Shown piece after piece: positions 7,701 through 12,234 of a stretch of DNA of 60,152 nt. Both the position numbers and the translations under genes were made by a program. Under the pieces are notes generated by a model, which was not told the DNA's origin, ran no database searches, and saw only the letters and a list, made by a program, of their open reading frames with translations. Source of the stretch: Paludibacteraceae bacterium (GTDB taxonomy: Bacteria; Bacteroidota; Bacteroidia; Bacteroidales; Paludibacteraceae); assembly GCA_017417025.1 (NCBI GenBank), contig JAFPZY010000024.1:1-60152 (forward strand), written 5' to 3'. Each line of letters opens with the position of its first letter. The stretch's first letter is position 1.

Positions 7701-9455
7701 TGGAGCGGCAACGGTGCTGCGTATGTAAGCAAAAATGTGTTTACCGTACCCGACGGAGAGGACAACACCACCTACAATGTGCAGGCAGTGTTCGCTCCCA
7801 ACACCAACACAGCTTATACAGTCAAGCACTACAAGCAGAACCTGGCATTGAATGGTTATGAAGAAGTGACAGAAGACAGACAGAACCTGTCCGGCACAAC
7901 GGCAACTGCTACTGCGGCAGCAGCCAAGAGTTACACGGGCTTTACGGCACAATCTTTCGAGCAGGGGACAATCGCCGCTGACGGCTCAACGGTGGTAAGT
8001 ATCTATTACAACCGTGACAAATACACCGTCACAGTCGTCAAGAACGAAAACGCATACGGTACTCTGTCTGGAGAAAGCGAAAACATAGTAACTGTGACAA
8101 ACGTTCCTTACGGCACGGAGATTACCACAGGTACTGGCGATAATGCCAACAAAGTGACTATCAACGGCACACAAGTCACTGCCACCAAGCACGCAGACGA
8201 CGCGCAGTACACCTACGCGTTTAACGGTTGGACTAACGGAACAGAAACGGTAACAGGTGCATTGACCGTCACCGCCAACTTCACGCAGACTACCAAGCAA
8301 TACACCTTGACTGTCAATGCAGGTGCCAATGGCAACGTGAAAGGCGGCGGCATATACAACTACGGCGCGTCGGCAGAACTCACAGCCACACCCGCAGAGG
8401 GTTATCACTTCGTATCATGGTCGGATGGAGGCGCACAGACCCACTCTGTGATAGTGACAGACATTACAGCCGAACAAACCTATACTGCCACCTTTGCACC
8501 GAATGCCACGTACTACATGCTTACAATCTCGGCAGGTGAAAACGGCACAGTGGACACGAGCGTTAACGGAAGCAAGGAAGAAGGCACAAACGTTCAGATA
8601 TCGGCTACTGCTAACACTTTCTATCAGTTTGACCAATGGTCCGACGGCAACAAAGATAACCCGCGCACCGTGACCATGAACGAGGACAAGACCCTGAACG
8701 CCTCTTTCAAACTGGCAGACGTGATAGAACTGGAAGACCAGCACGAGGTAGGTGCCGCATGGTGGACAGACTACAACAACCTGCGGACAACTCTCGGAAG
8801 CACAACCGTGACTGTACAATACAACCGCACAATGGAAGCAAACAAGTGGCATGTGGTGGCACTGCCGTTTGAATTCAATCTGATGCAACATAAGTCGCAC
8901 CCGTTCAGCAGACATATCTATGAAATGAAAGATGCCACATACACGACGGACGGCTATCTTGATTTCAATTTCATTCCGATGACGACGATAATGACTCCCA
9001 ACAAACCATACATTTTCTACAGCGAGACCCCTGTCAATAATGTGTCATTCGCTGATGTGGAGTTGAATGCTGTGGAATCATATACGGGAGACGACGTGAA
9101 ATTCGCTGTAACAGGCGGTGAACTGATGTTCCGCAACACCACATACCGCGAAAAACTCAATTCGGCAGGAGACGAGAACAAAAGCATAATTTATATCTAC
9201 GACAACCGCCTGTACTACCCGAAGACCAATGAAATCTGGATGCGCGCTTTCAGAGGTTATTTCAAATTGGATGTCGACAACATCTATTATGTCACACCTC
9301 GTGTAAGGATAATAACCGGCGGACAAGTGACAACGGCACTTGAGGCTGCAGAGTCTGGCAACGGCACAGAAGTACGCAAGTACGTTGAGAGCGGCATATT
9401 GGTTATTGAGCGCAATGGCGTGAAATACAACGCTCAAGGCGGAAGAATTGAGTAA
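4728..9455 (+). CDS. large secreted surface protein with cysteine-rich LRR-like blocks and InlB-type repeats
   Basis: This 1575-residue protein begins with a clear signal peptide (MKKLFSLFVPLMALFLTLP, cut probably after QAA). It has two related blocks with CYxxMFxxCxxL repeats (about residues 237-300 and 604-740). Each block is followed by a wing such as AFAGWYSEDGE...YYAEF. From about residue 880 to 1340 there are InlB/Listeria-Bacteroides-type beta repeats (WDANGGALSG, YHFDSWSGNG, YHFVSWSDGG, YQFDQWSDG). The final residues (VESGILVIERNGVKYNAQGG) resemble the short C-terminus of many Prevotella-type exported proteins, suggesting surface delivery. The N-terminal half is AT-rich and the C-terminal half GC-richer, so it looks mosaic. 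A G8 tract at 5824-5831 could switch it by slippage. It is probably an adhesin; the ligand is unknown. No clear promoter is visible upstream. Confidence 0.8.
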   Translation: MKKLFSLFVPLMALFLTLPIQAATYYYKNEADLSNSEQLAKCLKIENTKGYTGSTNNTFTVRIQLIGAWSSTEMSNLGLKCAYGMDGDVCIGTFATATEPMWRDITSFTTKTANALYHYGIGQLTYSGAAKSSSDYSNNKNTIYLYANPKNITFSKDKYIQICIYSTGSFVECKISGDMMSMVYGLNCATNENYNTIPNDYQFYKFFTSYDINQSKYASGGSTSTIIDCSDLVLSATNLTVGCYESMFDDLELNNGSTSTNTMSGPQIKAMSLKDCSGVITDCCKNMFNGCTYLKSLTTSFLDWGDTPSNVPTANWISSTQEITFNCPSTLPEKKDASHMGKNGQRTATVSSDVYIFNVSESGGSWGGQCNDYYRTTAAPSVPDPTGATAFAGWYSEDGELVTLSELPAPSGVTTYYAEFTGSVTVPYTITFKAENGDVLQTKKCRPGHIPSYTGSTDISRAGYVPVWSPAIVAATGNAEYQVTYVEPNFFTIKNTGNADKSVTIRKGKGTTTQPEFTYRVYYANGTIKTTWTDITISNTNGTSITVPANGGKIQIYGDNATLGTGTGDYTKFTFAQSSSFEISGNILSLVSCKDGTNFDENFDMLDYCFYGLFSDNIGTSNATHPVVDAKKLELPSSTVSSYGYALMFSTCKGLTNAPQSLPATDLGTYCYFQMFYQCIALTSAPYSLPAESLPNYCYKEMFSTCSILEKAPDIYGTSYGTYSLQQMFENCSNLKQIRSYYDGTWGAQTNYWVRSASASTSAAYYCPRTTNRSWGTTTYYNKIPRDANNHWTVYSYNVTFVPVGGNWSDDTNENKQFTWRTDVSDIEGLLTSEAERVTGYYSDELCTSELDNAAIQTILTTQPSNDNTTYIYAKISATSSYALDWDANGGALSGDYTAAGDYEAGATITAPTATRAGYTYTWDPAFTGTMPAANTTYTAQWTQKSYKLNLTSGGNGTVTRNDNGDSETVKRYNETVTLTPSESTGYHFDSWSGNGAAYVSKNVFTVPDGEDNTTYNVQAVFAPNTNTAYTVKHYKQNLALNGYEEVTEDRQNLSGTTATATAAAAKSYTGFTAQSFEQGTIAADGSTVVSIYYNRDKYTVTVVKNENAYGTLSGESENIVTVTNVPYGTEITTGTGDNANKVTINGTQVTATKHADDAQYTYAFNGWTNGTETVTGALTVTANFTQTTKQYTLTVNAGANGNVKGGGIYNYGASAELTATPAEGYHFVSWSDGGAQTHSVIVTDITAEQTYTATFAPNATYYMLTISAGENGTVDTSVNGSKEEGTNVQISATANTFYQFDQWSDGNKDNPRTVTMNEDKTLNASFKLADVIELEDQHEVGAAWWTDYNNLRTTLGSTTVTVQYNRTMEANKWHVVALPFEFNLMQHKSHPFSRHIYEMKDATYTTDGYLDFNFIPMTTIMTPNKPYIFYSETPVNNVSFADVELNAVESYTGDDVKFAVTGGELMFRNTTYREKLNSAGDENKSIIYIYDNRLYYPKTNEIWMRAFRGYFKLDVDNIYYVTPRVRIITGGQVTTALEAAESGNGTEVRKYVESGILVIERNGVKYNAQGGRIE

Positions 9456-9463
9456 ACAACGGT

Positions 9464-9497
9464 TTCAGTCCCGCAGGCTGCAGTCTGCGGAACTGAA
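9464..9497 (+). terminator. strong hairpin after the surface-protein gene
   Basis: ttcagt-c-ccgcag and ctgcgg-a-actgaa pair around an 8-base loop, 9 bases after the stop codon. No T-run follows, so it may stabilise the transcript or separate it from the small gene at 9539 and not fully terminate. Confidence 0.5.
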
Positions 9498-9538
9498 TAA
9501 GGCAAAACAAATGTGAAACATAAAAACAGAAAAAAGAT

Positions 9539-9676
9539 ATGAAAGTTTATTTTGCGCCGGAAACAGCGATAGTAAAGACCTTCTCAACCAATGTTCTTGC
9601 AGGAGCTTCCGGAGGATTGGATTTTGAGTTCAAGCCCGAACCAAGTACCAATAACCCGCCTAAAGAGGATTTGTAA
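9539..9676 (+). CDS. 45-residue peptide with an LAGASGG motif
   Basis: The ATG at 9539, preceded by an A/G-rich ribosome-binding stretch (aaaaaag), encodes 45 residues ending in TAA at 9676. The sequence begins MKVYFAPETAIVKTFSTNVL, continues AGASGG, and ends in a hydrophilic tail rich in P, N, K and E. Short Bacteroidales proteins with the pattern Y-x-x-P near the start and LAGSG or LLAGS near residue 20-25 are frequent, often close to surface-protein genes. I recognise the pattern but know no established function. The Gly-rich site resembles a double-glycine leader cleavage point, which would make it a secreted peptide; this is inference. It follows the large surface protein by 83 bp in the same orientation. 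Confidence 0.55.
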   Translation: MKVYFAPETAIVKTFSTNVLAGASGGLDFEFKPEPSTNNPPKEDL

Positions 9677-9841
9677 GAACAAAGTTCAGCCAGTCGGCAC
9701 ACAGCCGCCAAAAGTGATTTTGTGACATTCAGAACCTGCATTTGAAAGTGCAGGTTCTGTGTTGTCTTCTGTGGCTGAACAGCTTGCCAGTCCGTCTATC
9801 GACTATCCTGGATTCTATGCCAAATGTGTGTGATTTTTGGC

Positions 9842-9957
9842 GGGAAATGCAAAAAGTGAAATGCAAAAAAAAGTTGTATTTCAGGTGATAGATTTCAGCT
9901 GTTTCTTCCCTCTATATTAATGAGAGGGGTATGTTGGATGGGTTTAGTCGAAAGCAT
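9842..9957 (+). repeat. approximately 110-bp interspersed repeat, copy 1
   Basis: The order is gggaaatgc, an A-run, aagttgtatttcaggtgata, gatttcagctgttt, then ccctct-atattaatg-agaggg, a 6-bp hairpin, and gtatgttg. Related copies lie at 10085-10205 and 11630-11757, with a fragment of the hairpin region at 12025-12047. Confidence 0.75.
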
Positions 9958-10012
9958 CCACAGAGGTAGTTAATAATGAATAGTTAATAATTAATATTTC
10001 AAAGTGAACTTT

Positions 10013-10041
10013 TATCGCAGGCAGGATGCCTGTGTACCCGG
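10013..10041. repeat. 29-bp element, inverted copy of 4621-4649
   Basis: It starts tatcgcaggcaggatgcctg. Its reverse complement equals 4621-4649 except for one base. The two copies face each other across 5.4 kb that contains the surface-protein gene and its small partner. Confidence 0.8.
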
Positions 10042-10084
10042 TGACAGCCTGCGACAGAGAACAAGGCGCAAATATCAGGCACAA

Positions 10085-10205
10085 ATATCAGGTAATGAGG
10101 GGGAAAAGCATTTTTTTTTTGAAAAAAGTTGCTTTTTAGGTGATAGATTTTGCCATTTTTTTACCTTATATATGGAGGGGTATGTTGTTAAGGATTAGTC
10201 GAAAG
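10085..10205 (+). repeat. approximately 110-bp interspersed repeat, copy 2
   Basis: It shares aatatcaggta, a purine-rich block, gaaaaaagtt, ttaggtgatagattt and tatggaggggtatgttg with the copies at 9842 and 11630. An 11-base T-run lies inside it. It forms the downstream member of a direct pair around ATPase copy 3. Confidence 0.75.
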
Positions 10206-10299
10206 ACAAAAGAAGAAAGTCCGTCCTCCGCTTAATCTGTGTAATCTGCGGACGGCCGTATGAGGTAATTATGTCTCTGATGTTATACGGATATTTTCA

Positions 10300-11442
10300 T
10301 CAGAATAGTTCCCCCGCCCAGAGTTGGCGCAGGAAGTCGTTCACATACATTATTTCGATGGAGTCGTCAGTGGTACGGGTTATGCGGTCGAGTGATACAA
10401 GTATCTTGCGGCACTCAGGATGCTCGGTGGCGAAGGTGCGCAGACCTTTCAGGTGCTTGTTCTGAATGTCCTCGGTTGATTTAATTTCAATGGCTGCCTT
10501 TGCATCTCCGATTACCGCATCTACTTCAACTCCGTCTTTTGTCCGCCAATACGACAACCGGTTGTCATTGTGCGTGTAGCCTATGTATGCAATCAGCTCT
10601 TGTATTACAAAATGCTCGAAAGCATGCCCGTATTCGGCAGTGCCTCTTGTTATTTCCTTGCGATGCAACAGATAATTGACCACGCCGATATCAAAGAAAT
10701 AGAATTTTGGCGCTTGCACAATCCGACGCTTTACCCTCTTCGTGAAAGCCGGAATAATGTGCCCCACAAGGGTGTCCTCCAGAATGGAGAAATATTCCTT
10801 GACGGTATGTGCGTTCACCCCGCAATCTGATGCGATATTATTGTAATTGACTATTTCCCCATCGGTCAAAGCGGCGGCATCTAAAAAGCTCTGAAAGTTG
10901 TAAAGGTTGCGCACTAACGATTCCGCTTTTATTTCCTCGCGGAGATATACATCAATATAAGCCGACAGACCGAGATAGGCGTTTTTCATTACATAGTACG
11001 GCGGCAGCATCCCGTTGTTCAATGCCTTGTCTATGTCAAAATCAGGTATCTCGGCACTTACTAACGGATACAGATAACAAGGTATTGCGCGCCCGCCCAA
11101 TGTGTTATACCCCTTGCGGCGCAACTTGCGGGCGCTGCTGCCGCACAGGATGAAGCGGATGCCGGTCTGGGCTATCAGACGATGAACCTCGTTGAGCATC
11201 AGCGGCACTTGCTGTATTTCGTCAATGATTACAATAGTGTTGCTGTCGTAGTTTTTGTATTTCTCATATAGCAGATTCGGCCTGCGTGAATATTGGGCCA
11301 AAGTAAGTGTGTCAAGCAAATCGATGTACTCCGCGTTTGGGAATTGCTGTAACAACAGAGTGGTTTTACCTGTCTGCCTTGCGCCAAACAGGAACAAACT
11401 TGTCTCTAACTCATTGTCTAACTTGGGGTAACGAGTGAACAT
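10300..11442 (-). CDS. solitary AAA+ ATPase with DUF4143 nuclease-like C-terminus (copy 3)
   Basis: A 380-residue ATPase with Walker A GARQTGKTT at residues 20-28, Walker B TIVIIDE at 69-75 and FILCGSSARKL near 108-118. A HTH-like middle part (about 185-245) follows. The C-terminal segment GVEVDAVIG...AAIEIKS (E319, K321) has PD-(D/E)XK spacing. It shares the architecture but not the close sequence of the other two ATPases in this window. The promoter lies 138-169 bp upstream, so the message has a leader of about 130 bases that contains a 32-bp-period repeat array. It is monocistronic and bracketed by direct copies of an approximately 110-bp repeat. The role is unknown. Confidence 0.85.
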   Translation of the reverse strand: MFTRYPKLDNELETSLFLFGARQTGKTTLLLQQFPNAEYIDLLDTLTLAQYSRRPNLLYEKYKNYDSNTIVIIDEIQQVPLMLNEVHRLIAQTGIRFILCGSSARKLRRKGYNTLGGRAIPCYLYPLVSAEIPDFDIDKALNNGMLPPYYVMKNAYLGLSAYIDVYLREEIKAESLVRNLYNFQSFLDAAALTDGEIVNYNNIASDCGVNAHTVKEYFSILEDTLVGHIIPAFTKRVKRRIVQAPKFYFFDIGVVNYLLHRKEITRGTAEYGHAFEHFVIQELIAYIGYTHNDNRLSYWRTKDGVEVDAVIGDAKAAIEIKSTEDIQNKHLKGLRTFATEHPECRKILVSLDRITRTTDDSIEIMYVNDFLRQLWAGELF

Positions 11443-11496
11443 GGTGGTGTTGTGGTTTGGTCTCTTATCCGGTATCTGTGCTGTTGTGCTGCATAA

Positions 11497-11574
11497 TTGG
11501 CAGCCAAATCAGCAGTATAACTTCCGTTTTGGCTGCTAATTGTGCAGTGTAGTTCCGCTTTTGGCAGCCAAATC
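11497..11574. repeat. 32-bp phased repeat array in the leader of ATPase copy 3
   Basis: ttggcagccaaatc at 11497 and 11561 and the variant ttggctgctaattg at 11529 are each exactly 32 bp apart. The interval sequence is also partly conserved (gcagt...ttccg). ttggc-a-gccaa is a perfect palindrome. The array starts at about the transcription start and lies wholly in the untranslated leader. Confidence 0.8.
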
Positions 11575-11579
11575 CGCTG

Positions 11580-11611
11580 CAAAAGTACAACAAATAATCG
11601 GAATATGCAAG
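11580..11611 (-). promoter_or_regulatory. promoter of ATPase copy 3
   Basis: Minus-strand CTTG (11611-11608), 20 bases, TACTTTTG (11587-11580). Predicted transcription starts near 11573, at the edge of the repeat array. Confidence 0.7.
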
Positions 11612-11629
11612 GCTTGGACGCTCAAAATA

Positions 11630-11757
11630 TCAGGTAAAGCCGGGAAAATGCAGAAAATGCAAAAAAAATAAAAAAAAGTTATATTTCAGGTGATAGATTT
11701 CAGCTGTTTTTTTGCTATATAATGGAGGGGGTATATTGGGAGGGATATATTGTTCGG
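11630..11757 (+). repeat. approximately 110-bp interspersed repeat, copy 3
   Basis: aatatcaggtaa, gggaaaatgc, an A-run, ttatatttcaggtgatagat, ttcagctgttttt, then tataatggagggggtatattg. Same orientation as copies 1 and 2; it lies just upstream of the ATPase copy 3 promoter. Confidence 0.75.
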
Positions 11758-12024
11758 ATTTGGCTCTAAAAATGATTGGGTAATGCTGCAGACTCAGCGT
11801 TTTATTCAGCACCACGAAAAAAAGTGAAATATTTTTTTAGTGTGCTGAAGTGCTTGAATGTCAATGCGAAGGAGGCGGTGCAAATCCTCTGCTGTCATGT
11901 TTGCGGCTAAAACTCAGCACAAAAACAGCAAAACGCCGACTATTCGGCACTGCTTATATATATAGAAACGCACCTGTAAACGCAGCCATGAAAACCGGCA
12001 CTGCAAGGTGGCACACTTTGTCGA

Positions 12025-12047
12025 CCCCTCTATATTAATGACGGGGG
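12025..12047 (+). repeat. fragment of the approximately 110-bp repeat
   Basis: The segment starts cccctctatattaatgacgg and matches only the hairpin region of the repeat at 9842-9957. Confidence 0.5.
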
Positions 12048-12116
12048 CGGATAAGGCCGGCGGGACGGGTGCTGACCCGTTCTTTTGACATGTCCGGTGT
12101 ATAATTGCAATTTTTA

Positions 12117-12148
12117 TTTGCATACATGCGTTTTTTTGTGTACCTTTG
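12117..12148 (+). promoter_or_regulatory. promoter of the M16 peptidase gene
   Basis: TTTG (12117-12120), 20 bases, TACCTTTG (12141-12148). The leader to the ATG at 12235 is about 80 bases. Confidence 0.8.
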
Positions 12149-12234
12149 CAGCGCAAAGTGTAATATGGCATAGAAACGCCGTGCCGGAACCGGCAACAAT
12201 ATAATCCGACAAACAATATAAAAAATACAATGAT

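Larger units (their letters stand above)
9677..10299. other. non-coding spacer with repeats
   Basis: No gene is supported. It contains two copies of an approximately 110-bp repeat (9842-9957 and 10085-10205), a palindromic element (10013-10041) and an AT-rich stretch of TTAATAATTAA type (about 9970-10000). Near 10230-10253 is a segment related to 2938-2962 (ccgcttaatctg ... cggac), another sequence shared by the downstream flanks of ATPase copies 2 and 3. Confidence 0.6.

Noticed and set aside
1-12000. Insertion sequence or integrase explaining the repeat-rich accessory area
   Set aside because: No transposase, integrase or resolvase signature is found in any frame here; mobility is only inferred from repeats.
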